A DNA stretch of 38,610 bases, taken from positions 1 through 38,610 of the forward strand of contig CAJMPZ010000017.1 of assembly GCA_905215445.1 (NCBI GenBank). The letters run 5' to 3'. The DNA is from an uncultured bacterium (GTDB lineage: Bacteria > Actinomycetota > Coriobacteriia > Coriobacteriales > Coriobacteriaceae). Each line of letters begins with the position of its first letter. The first letter of the stretch is position 1. The notes beneath the pieces were generated by a model. It made no database searches, was not told where the DNA came from, and saw only the letters and a list, made by a program, of their open reading frames with translations. The position numbers and the translations under genes were made by a program. Positions 32,782 to 38,610 of this stretch are shown here, in pieces.

Positions 32782-32848
32782 ACATGAGGGATATGCACCT
32801 CATGTCGCTCATAAAACGTCTCCTGACCTCGAAGGAGAACGTTTTTTA
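32782..32848 (+). ncRNA. Tandem hairpins ending in a terminator: attenuator or small RNA
   Basis: ACATGAGG / CCTCATGT (32782-32789 and 32798-32805), then AAACGTCTCCT / AGGAGAACGTTT (32814-32824 and 32833-32844, one bulge) followed by TTTTA. It stands 22 bases before the first phosphoesterase start, so it can be a leader attenuator for that operon or the 3' end of a small RNA. The 5' end is not defined. Confidence 0.5.
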
Positions 32849-32869
32849 GCGACAGAAGGAGACATAAAT

Positions 32870-33508
32870 ATGATCTGGTTTACCAGCGACACCCACTTCG
32901 GGCATGAGAACGTGCTGAAGTTCACCGGCCGCCCGTGGGAGACGATTTGGCAGATGAACGACGCCATCGTCGACGGCATCAACGGCAGGGTCGCCGTGGA
33001 CGACGAGCTCTACATCCTGGGGGATTTCTCATTCAAGATGACCGCCCAGGACGCCTATGCCCTGCGCAAGCGGATCGCCTGCAGGCGCATCCACCTCGTC
33101 CCGGGAAACCACGACAAGGACTGGACCCAGCCGGCGGTCGCGGGCGCGTTCACCGTGGAGCCACCGATCTGCGTGCTCAAGATTGACGGGCAGAAGATCG
33201 TCCTGAGCCATTACCCCATGGCCGACTGGCAGGGCATGAACCATGGATCGTGGCACCTCCACGGGCACATCCACAGCAGCGGCGGCGCGTACAACGAGTT
33301 CAACCGCAAGCAGGGCCTTCTGCGCTACGACGTCGGTTGCGATGCCAACGGGCACTCCCCAGTGAGCCTCGACGAGCTGAGGGAGTGGTTCGCCGGAGTC
33401 GACGAGCCGTGCGGCCGGGTGAAATGGCCCTGGTGGGTCAACGAGACCGGCGACAGGCAGGTCGAGCGCGAGCTGGCGGCGTACAAGAGGGAAGAGGTGA
33501 TTCGATGA
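32870..33508 (+). CDS. Metallophosphoesterase 1
   Basis: 212 residues from the ATG at 32870, with AAGGAG 8 bases upstream. Calcineurin-like two-metal motifs appear in order: SDTHFGH (D7, H9), GDFS (D52), GNHD (N80, H81), SHYP (H114) and GHIH (132-135). The substrate is unknown; relatives act on nucleotides, cyclic nucleotides or phosphoproteins. The C terminus (about 165-212) is an extra charged region. It is first of three phosphoesterase genes; its TGA overlaps the ATG of the second (ATGA). Arginine is often AGG (five codons), unlike the core genes. Confidence 0.88.
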   Translation: MIWFTSDTHFGHENVLKFTGRPWETIWQMNDAIVDGINGRVAVDDELYILGDFSFKMTAQDAYALRKRIACRRIHLVPGNHDKDWTQPAVAGAFTVEPPICVLKIDGQKIVLSHYPMADWQGMNHGSWHLHGHIHSSGGAYNEFNRKQGLLRYDVGCDANGHSPVSLDELREWFAGVDEPCGRVKWPWWVNETGDRQVERELAAYKREEVIR

Positions 33509-34230
33509 CGGTCTATGTGACGGGCGACATCCACAGTGGGCTCGACATGCAAAAGCTCCGCGACTGGGAGCTTGGGGATAGCCTTACCGGCGATGACTAC
33601 CTCATTGTCGCCGGCGACTTTGGCTTTCCGTGGGATTTCTCTGCCGAGGAATGCGCCGACATCGCCTGGCTGGAGTCGCGCCCCTACACGGTACTGTTCG
33701 TCGACGGCAACCACGAGCGCTTCGACCACTGGGAGGAACGCCCCATGGAACCGTGGCACGGCGGGCTGACGCAGCGCCTGTCGGATACTTCGTCTATCCG
33801 CCGCCTCATGCGCGGGGGGGTCTTCGAGCTCGACGGCTCGACGGTCTTCACCATGGGCGGTGCCACGAGCGTGGACAGGGAATACCGCGTGCCCTATTCC
33901 AGCTGGTGGCCTCAGGAGCTCCCGGACGAGCGCGATTTCGATACCGCGTGGACAAAGCTCGACGAAGTCGGCTGGAAGGTCGACTGCGTCATCACCCATA
34001 CCTGCTCGACGCGCATGCTCTCGCCGACGCTCTACCCGGACCCAGGCTGGGAGCGCCCTGATGTGGACCGGCTGACCGAATTCCTTGACGAGCTCGAGAA
34101 TCGCCTGGACTACAAGCGCTGGTATTACGGCCATTTTCACCGAGACGGCAACCCGGACGAACGTCATACCGCGCTGTACGACCGGATCGTGAGGCTCGGG
34201 GACAAACTCCTGCCGTGGGGTGCGTACTGA
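33505..34230 (+). CDS. Metallophosphoesterase 2
   Basis: 241 residues from the ATG at 33505, which overlaps the stop codon of the previous gene by four bases; GAAGAGGTG lies just upstream. Motifs are VTGDIHSG (D8, H10), AGDFGFPWD (D38), VDGNHERFD (N69, H70), ITHTCS and GHFH. It is clearly a paralogue of the third gene: both share VYVTGD, VAGDFGF, DGNHE, a GG(A/V)TS or AAS loop and RLDY near the end. It is more distant from gene 1. The conserved tandem arrangement suggests the products work together, perhaps as a hetero-oligomer. The substrate cannot be inferred. Confidence 0.88.
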   Translation: MTVYVTGDIHSGLDMQKLRDWELGDSLTGDDYLIVAGDFGFPWDFSAEECADIAWLESRPYTVLFVDGNHERFDHWEERPMEPWHGGLTQRLSDTSSIRRLMRGGVFELDGSTVFTMGGATSVDREYRVPYSSWWPQELPDERDFDTAWTKLDEVGWKVDCVITHTCSTRMLSPTLYPDPGWERPDVDRLTEFLDELENRLDYKRWYYGHFHRDGNPDERHTALYDRIVRLGDKLLPWGAY

Positions 34231-34952
34231 TGGCTGTCTATGTGACAGGAGACGTGCACGGCAGGGCCGAGTACGGGGCCAGCAGGTTCGCCTTCAGGTC
34301 TTGGCCGCTGGGCCGGACCCTGACGCGCGATGACGCGGTGATCGTGGCCGGCGACTTCGGCTTTGTCTGGGATGGATCCAACGCCGAGAAATACTGGCTC
34401 GACTGGTTCGAATCGAAGCCGTGGACCACGTGTTTCGTAGACGGCAACCACGAGAACCACCGGATGCTGGCAGAACTGCCGGTGCGGGAGTGGAACGGCG
34501 GGCTCGTCCATGAGGCGCGACCGCACGTGCTGCACCTGATGCGCGGGGAGGTGTTCGACATCGACGGGCTCACGGTCCTTGCCATGGGAGGTGCCGCGAG
34601 CAACGACAGGCAGTATCGCAGGGAGGGGAGGAACTGGTGGCCCGAGGAGATACCGAGCGAGGAGGAGATGGGGCACTGCCGCGCCTCGCTCGATCGCGTG
34701 GGCTGGAGGGTCGATTGCGTTGTGACTCACGAGGCCCCTGCTGCCCTTGCTGAGGTGCTGTGCCGCGAGCATGGACGCGGGTATCGTGGCGACCGGCTGC
34801 AAACTTTCCTAGGCGAGCTCGAAGGGCGGCTCGACTATCGTATCTGGCTCTTCGGGCATTACCACGGCGACGAATGGCGCGACGACAGGCATCGCCTGGT
34901 CTATCGAGACATCGTGCCGATCGAAAGTGCTGCGCCCGGTTCTCAGTTCTAG
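34230..34952 (+). CDS. Metallophosphoesterase 3
   Basis: 240 residues. The ATG shares its A with the preceding TGA (TGATG), so it is translationally coupled. Motifs are VTGDVHGR (D8, H10), AGDFGFVWD, VDGNHENH, VTHEAP and GHYH. It is a paralogue of the second gene. Arginine is AGG in 8 of about 26 cases. The stop codon TAG lies inside a long palindrome that ends the operon. The three genes end facing a minus-strand coiled-coil gene. Confidence 0.88.
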   Translation: MAVYVTGDVHGRAEYGASRFAFRSWPLGRTLTRDDAVIVAGDFGFVWDGSNAEKYWLDWFESKPWTTCFVDGNHENHRMLAELPVREWNGGLVHEARPHVLHLMRGEVFDIDGLTVLAMGGAASNDRQYRREGRNWWPEEIPSEEEMGHCRASLDRVGWRVDCVVTHEAPAALAEVLCREHGRGYRGDRLQTFLGELEGRLDYRIWLFGHYHGDEWRDDRHRLVYRDIVPIESAAPGSQF

Positions 34953-34987
34953 AAACCCCCTAGAAATGCTCTAGAGGGTTTCTAGAA
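34947..34987. terminator. Bidirectional terminator-like palindrome
   Basis: 18-bp arms (34947-34964 and 34970-34987) with one mismatch around a 5-base loop, containing repeated CTAGA. It lies between the converging phosphoesterase and coiled-coil genes. Confidence 0.75.
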
Positions 34988-35005
34988 AATTAGATGCTAT
35001 GCGGC

Positions 35006-35575
35006 CTACTCGCCCCTCATCTGGGTCATGACCTCGACCTTGGCCTCGGCCACGGCCGCCCGCTGTTCGGTTGCAGCGAGGCGGTCCTTGAGGGCGGCGA
35101 CCTCGGCCATCAGGTCGCGCTGGGCCAGGAGTGCGTCGTTCAACTCGGCTTGGGCTTTCAGCGCGGCGTCACGCTCGCCGCGCAGGTGCTCGATCTCATC
35201 GACCATGGCCACGGCCTCGGCATGGAGCTGGACGACCTGCCTGTCGAGCTCCCTGGCATCGGCGAGGTATCTGACGCTCGCGGCGTGGAGCTCGTTGTTC
35301 TCGAGCTCGAGGCTCGCGGTATCGAGCTCGAACTTCTCCTCGATAAAGGCGACCCGCTCATTGCAGTCGGCCTCAAGTCTTTCGTTCCGGTCTCTCGCCT
35401 CGACGAGCTTGCGGTTGAATTCGTCGAGCTGGGCCCTGAGCAACGCGTTCTCGGTCCTGAGGTCGCCCGTCTCGTGCAGCAGCTTCTCCCGCCACGTCGC
35501 CTCGATCCGCTCGGCGGCCTCATCGAGGACGGGCTTCACGCCGTAGATCTCCCTGATTTTCTTCTCGTTTGCCAT
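35006..35575 (-). CDS. Coiled-coil protein of unknown function
   Basis: 189 residues from the ATG at 35575 (GGAG about 10 bases upstream); a TTG at 35590 is in frame but unlikely. After a short N-terminal head (ANEKKIREIYGVKPVLDEAA) nearly the whole chain is charged coiled coil with Leu/Ala heptads (ENALLRAQLDEFNRKLVEAR). There is no signal peptide or membrane helix. The size and shape recall KfrA-like or scaffold proteins of plasmids, but the typical KfrA DNA-binding head is not evident. A role in partition, relaxosome or regulation is only conjecture. Confidence 0.7.
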   Translation of the reverse strand: MANEKKIREIYGVKPVLDEAAERIEATWREKLLHETGDLRTENALLRAQLDEFNRKLVEARDRNERLEADCNERVAFIEEKFELDTASLELENNELHAASVRYLADARELDRQVVQLHAEAVAMVDEIEHLRGERDAALKAQAELNDALLAQRDLMAEVAALKDRLAATEQRAAVAEAKVEVMTQMRGE

Positions 35576-35883
35576 GGTGCGGCACTCCAATCAACAACGG
35601 GCATGGCTCCGCCATGCCATATGGCTGGGAACAATGCACGGCCGCTGTTGATTTGTGTTCGCCCTGCGATCGGTGAGTTCTAAAAGGCGTCTCAAGTCAT
35701 GCGTTCACGCAGGTTTTCGGTTGGAGAAATACCGCGCGTTTTCATGGTAACACGTGCCTTAAAGAACGGGCGGCCATATCGATTCGTTGTAAATAGCGTC
35801 TACGACGTGTTGGTGGCAGGAGGTGAGGGCGTTAAAGATGTCGAGAATGATTGTGGGAGTATTTTAGATACAGGCATGAGAAA

Positions 35884-35943
35884 GGGTCGAATCGAAGTGT
35901 CTGGCCGGACGCCAATTGTCCGGGAACTGTTTCGGTTCGACCC
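35884..35943. other. Imperfect cruciform in the gene-free stretch 35576-36027
   Basis: GGGTCGAA (35884-35891) pairs with TTCGACCC (35936-35943), and an inner CCGGAC / GTCCGG stem (35905-35910 and 35918-35923) sits near the middle. Apart from this I see no gene in 35576-36027; a 95-codon plus-strand frame there has no ribosome site. Confidence 0.45.
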
Positions 35944-36027
35944 TACTTCATTTTACATCCGCGGCATGTTCTTGTGGGCATCCTGACGGTGACCGACTCT
36001 CACGACCTCGATAGTCGGTTTGTGGGC

Positions 36028-36414
36028 TTAAAGTTTCGGAGGCTCCCAAGCGTTTTCAATCGCGGCGCGGTAGATTGCGGCGTAATTAAGCATCCAGCTG
36101 CCATCACCAACTTTTTGAATATACCCCTTATCCTTCAGAGAGGTATAGGCCCGGGATATCGTGTTCTTACTCAGGCGGTAGTGATCCTCAATCCATTTGC
36201 TTTTAGCGCAGAAGCCCATGGGCCGTTTGTTTTTGGAAGGTTTTCCAAACTTCCATACAAGGCCGAGGATGAGACGCTCGGCGGCAACGGTGGTGACGCA
36301 GCACGCCCACTCGGGCACTGAAATAAAAATAGCCTTATCCATTTTTCCCGTAATCTCTCGTTGCTCAGTAGCATCATCGCTAAATATGTCGGAAATCGAC
36401 GGAAGCTCGCTCAT
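36028..36414 (-). CDS. Winged-helix DNA-binding protein
   Basis: 128 residues from the ATG at 36414, with AGGTGG 5 bases upstream. The core (about 30-115) reads as a winged helix: VAAERLILGLVWKFGK, then CAKSKWIEDHYRLSKNTISR with AYTSLKDKGYIQKV as recognition helix and wing. Such domains occur in plasmid replication initiators and element regulators. It starts 10 bases after the stop of the excisionase-like gene, so the two form an operon. Whether it acts in replication of the excised circle or in control of excision is open. Confidence 0.7.
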   Translation of the reverse strand: MSELPSISDIFSDDATEQREITGKMDKAIFISVPEWACCVTTVAAERLILGLVWKFGKPSKNKRPMGFCAKSKWIEDHYRLSKNTISRAYTSLKDKGYIQKVGDGSWMLNYAAIYRAAIENAWEPPKL

Positions 36415-36423
36415 GTTTACCAC

Positions 36424-36669
36424 CTAATCAAGGTGGGCGGTACGACCTTCAAGCTGCTTGAAAAGCTCGTAGAACGAGCTTTCAAACATGTAATTAGAGC
36501 GATGGATCTGGATGAGCTTGCCGGACTCTCGCATAAACTTGCGTGCGGTGTTTTCGCTCCAGCCAGTGAGTTCGCGGATATCGTTAACGCGGAGCAACCG
36601 ATCGCACTGAGCGGCACCAGTGGGGAAAGTCGGTGTGGACGCCTGAGTGCTAATCTTTGGAGTAGCCAT
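36424..36669 (-). CDS. xis: Excisionase-like helix-turn-helix protein
   Basis: 81 residues. Residues about 25-75 form an Xis/MerR-type winged helix (LLRVNDIRELTGWSENTARK, then IQIHRSNYMFESSFYELFK). Size, fold and position between the integrase and the rest of the element fit a recombination directionality factor. AAAGGA lies 9 bases before the ATG. The function is inferred from context; a transcriptional regulator of the integrase is the main alternative. Confidence 0.65.
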   Translation of the reverse strand: MATPKISTQASTPTFPTGAAQCDRLLRVNDIRELTGWSENTARKFMRESGKLIQIHRSNYMFESSFYELFKQLEGRTAHLD

Positions 36670-36887
36670 GATGAGCTATCCTTTCAATGAGGGCCCTCCC
36701 TGTGCTTGTAAGACGTACCAGGTTCATAAGCACTTGGGGGGCCGGTTTCTATGACTACATGCGTAGCCATCTGACAGCTTTAGCATGTATTAAAACTCAT
36801 TAGATGTCAATCAAATAAAGCATCTACCTGCGGAAACGGTATTATAGTACCTTAATATTATGAAATAAACGATGAATGAAAAACATG
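36670..36887. other. AT-rich intergenic region between xis and int
   Basis: No gene. It contains AGCATGT / ACATGCT words at about 36782 and 36883, and TTGACA on the minus strand near 36807-36812 that could serve the xis promoter, though no good -10 is placed. Confidence 0.35.
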
Positions 36888-38135
36888 CTATTTCTCGCTT
36901 CTCTGTATATAGGCGTTGATGAAGGCTTCGTAGCCTTTAACTGCTTTAATTTCTGATTGTTGCACGAGGCTTGTATACGTTTTGAGCGTGATATTGGGGT
37001 CCGCGTGGCCAAGAATACCTTGCACGCTTCTAACGTCCGATCCGTTCGCCAGCATAAAAGTGCTTACACAATGCCTGAGCTGATGCGGGCAGATGCCCTT
37101 ATATAGTTTTCCGCCAGTCGAATTGTTCGGCTCATAGATTCCAAGATTGCAGCTAACTGCGAAATCGCGAAACCAATGGTTGAAGATGTAGTTTTTCATG
37201 TGACAGACAGTAGGGATCCCTTGCTCGACAGCAATATCGCTAATGATGGGAGTGCTGCCAGTCTGGGATAGCCCCAGAGAGGCCAGGAGCTCTTTTTGTA
37301 TGGCTGACCATGATTGAAGACGTTCGGCCAAGGTCTCTCCAACGGGGATTTTGCGTTGGCTTTCTTGTGACTTGGGTGCCCTCAGTTCATGGTCGTTGGT
37401 GTACTGCCTGTCAATTTTCAAGGTTTTATTGGCAGGGTCCCAATCGCGCCATTCGAGGCCCAGCATCTCGCCTTTCCGCATACCCGTATACACTAGTACT
37501 AGCGTACCAACAGCTTCGGCGGTGAGCTCAATGTGTTGAAGATGGGTGCATAGGGTAGCTACTTGGTCGATTGTCAGTGATTCTCTTTTGTTGCGTGGTC
37601 TGTGAACATGAACGGTAGCGCAGGGGTTTCGGTCAATTATTCTCTTTGCGACTGCATTCGACAGAATCTGACGCAGTTTCGAATTGATTCGTACAAGCTC
37701 TGATGGTTTGTATTTTCCCGTACGACGAGCTTCGGCATATGCTTCTTCGATTAGATCGGGAGTTAGCCCCTCAATTGTCTGAAACGCACCGAATAGGTCT
37801 TCGATATGCCTGCAATCGTACGCTTCTCTTTCATAGCTCGTTGGCGCAAGTTCGGTGTCCCTATTTTCATGAAAGGCCCAGCAGTAGGACGCAAGCAAAG
37901 TGGGCTTTTTAGTTTTAGTGATCGTGCCAGAGGAGTTGATTTCAGCCAGCTTGGCCTGCATTGCAGCCCTAGCTTCTGTTTTAGTCTTGCAACGAACCGT
38001 ATAAGTTGGGGATCGTTTGTAGCGCCCCGTCTTAGGGTCCTTGATCCCAAGTGAGAAATAATAGCGGTAGGTGTTAGGTGACCTCTTGTCTTTCCAACAC
38101 GTGCCTCTTCCGCTAATGAGTGGCTGTTCTGCCAT
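36888..38135 (-). CDS. int: Tyrosine recombinase / integrase of the element
   Basis: 415 residues. The N-terminal part (about 10-70) is an AP2-like arm-binding domain, about 80-185 is the SAM-like core-binding domain, and the catalytic domain follows. Active-site residues are visible: R220 (TGMRKGE), K255 (APKSQ), H351 and R354 (HQLRH), H377 (LGHAD) and the nucleophile Y387 (KTYTSL). It catalyses exchange between the tRNA-Arg site and its copy. CGGAG precedes the ATG. It is transcribed inward from the attR end, 190 bp from the site, as usual for tRNA-targeting elements. Full length, with no defect seen. Confidence 0.95.
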   Translation of the reverse strand: MAEQPLISGRGTCWKDKRSPNTYRYYFSLGIKDPKTGRYKRSPTYTVRCKTKTEARAAMQAKLAEINSSGTITKTKKPTLLASYCWAFHENRDTELAPTSYEREAYDCRHIEDLFGAFQTIEGLTPDLIEEAYAEARRTGKYKPSELVRINSKLRQILSNAVAKRIIDRNPCATVHVHRPRNKRESLTIDQVATLCTHLQHIELTAEAVGTLVLVYTGMRKGEMLGLEWRDWDPANKTLKIDRQYTNDHELRAPKSQESQRKIPVGETLAERLQSWSAIQKELLASLGLSQTGSTPIISDIAVEQGIPTVCHMKNYIFNHWFRDFAVSCNLGIYEPNNSTGGKLYKGICPHQLRHCVSTFMLANGSDVRSVQGILGHADPNITLKTYTSLVQQSEIKAVKGYEAFINAYIQRSEK

Positions 38136-38276
38136 CTTTGCACTCCGTTTCTTTGAATAGTTTTCAACAATTCATTGAGTGCAGTTTAGCTAAAGCTGTT
38201 AGTAATATGTTTGTAAAAGCGTAGGCGCAGCTACCGGAGGCAAAAGACACAAACTGCCATGTTTATCTGCGGTTAT

Positions 38277-38306
38277 ATGATGTTCAATGATGCTTGATGA
38301 ATGGTA
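38277..38306. repeat. 10-bp direct repeats near attR
   Basis: ATGATGTTCA, ATGATGCTTG and ATGAATGGTA follow head to tail 20 bp inside attR. Position suggests recombinase or excisionase contacts; the copies are short and weak. Confidence 0.35.
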
Positions 38307-38326
38307 GGGGGTAGCATTAAATCATA

Positions 38327-38373
38327 TCTCCTAAAGCGGGTGTCGACGGTTCGAATCCGCCCGGGGGCACCAG
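38327..38373. repeat. attR: copy of the tRNA-Arg 3' end
   Basis: Identical over 47 bases to 24891-24937. It marks the right end of the element. Confidence 0.93.
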
Positions 38374-38610
38374 AGGAATATCGAGCCCGGTACCGCTATG
38401 GTGCCGGGCTCTTCTGGTCTAAGGGCAGGATTCGGACCGTCGACACCCGCGTCACCAATTTCCCCGCGGGGGGAGTTTTCGAATCCGCCCGGGGGCACCA
38501 GAGATTTGCCGAGCCCGGTACCACCACGGTGCCGGGCTCTTCTGGTCTAAAGGCCGGATTCGGACCGTCGACACCCGCGTCACCAATTTCCCCGCGGGGG
38601 GAGTTTTCGA
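38353..38610. repeat. Tandem 128-bp tRNA-derived repeat
   Basis: Units start at 38353 and 38481, and a third begins at 38609 as the window ends. Each holds the last ~20 bases of the tRNA with CCA, a hairpin terminator, a 22-bp antisense copy of the tRNA (38429-38450 in unit 1, one mismatch to 24900-24921) and CCCCGCGGGG. The two units differ at only about a dozen positions. Confidence 0.9.
38383..38420 (+). terminator. Original tRNA-Arg terminator (unit 1)
   Basis: GAGCCCGGTACC (38383-38394) pairs with GGTGCCGGGCTC (38400-38411), followed by TTCTGGTCT. An equivalent hairpin lies in unit 2 at 38511-38539. Confidence 0.75.

Larger units (their letters stand above)
24891..38373. mobile_element. 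Integrative mobilizable element in tRNA-Arg(CCT)
   Basis: About 13.4 kb between 47-bp direct repeats. It contains a tyrosine integrase pointing inward from the right end, a probable excisionase and a second DNA-binding protein, MobC and a relaxase, an XRE regulator, a surface-exclusion-like wall protein, three metallophosphoesterases and small genes. There are no VirB4, VirD4, VirB6 or other type IV secretion genes, so it is mobilizable rather than self-transmissible. AGG-rich phosphoesterase genes and AT-rich ends differ from the flanking core genes. Confidence 0.9.

Noticed and set aside
35699..35986. 95-codon plus-strand gene
   Set aside because: No ribosome site, no recognisable domain, and it overlaps the imperfect cruciform.
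38331..38372. Second tRNA-Arg gene
   Set aside because: Only the 3' half is present; the acceptor 5' strand and D arm are missing, so it is the attR copy.

Overview
The window is GC-rich, high-density actinobacterial DNA. Gene order (dnaK-grpE-dnaJ-hspR and a separate clpB), protein sequences and anaerobic gene content point to a gut Coriobacteriia, most likely Collinsella. That assignment is inference from protein and gene-order recognition; no database was searched.

Region 1 (1-12.5 kb) is core stress and metabolism. It holds the 3' end of dnaK, grpE, a zinc-finger-less dnaJ, an HspR-type MerR regulator, a YbhJ-like aconitase-family hydratase, clpB and a small Pro/Ala-rich protein. Between the hydratase and clpB sits an accessory patch (5.5-9.5 kb): two membrane-anchored hypothetical proteins on the minus strand and one AAA ATPase on the plus strand. 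It is bracketed by two arrays of 55-bp palindromes repeated every 80 bp.

Region 2 (12.6-24.8 kb) contains an AAA ATPase of the DUF4143 type behind a near-perfect 60-bp palindrome, a large single-pass membrane protein, a multi-pass DUF5692-like protein, a TetR regulator divergent from a 925-residue iron-sulfur/flavin oxidoreductase, a lone hypA, and a mannose-family PTS operon (EIIAB, EIIC, EIID) followed by manO (DUF956).

Region 3 (24.86-38.37 kb) is an integrated mobilizable element in tRNA-Arg(CCT). The 3' 47 bp of the tRNA end (24891-24937) is exactly repeated at 38327-38373. In order from attL the element carries: five iteron-like boxes at 21-22 bp multiples; an XRE regulator and a divergently transcribed 1123-residue cell-wall-anchored coiled-coil protein with a central CAP domain (architecture of the PrgA/Sec10 surface-exclusion proteins); a secreted zinc-finger-like protein; a hairpin-rich leader (oriT candidate) with mobC and a relaxase; a 41-residue membrane peptide whose ribosome site is folded into a hairpin; three translationally coupled metallophosphoesterases; a coiled-coil protein; two small DNA-binding proteins; and a tyrosine integrase. 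No type IV secretion genes are present, so it would depend on a helper for transfer.

Past attR the window ends in a tandem 128-bp repeat. Each unit contains the 3' end of the tRNA, a terminator hairpin and a 22-bp antisense copy of the tRNA. The most interesting items are the XRE/surface-exclusion module on an element with no transfer apparatus, the triple phosphoesterase cassette next to the 41-residue peptide, the paired 80-bp-period palindrome arrays, and the tRNA-derived tandem repeats beside the integration site.
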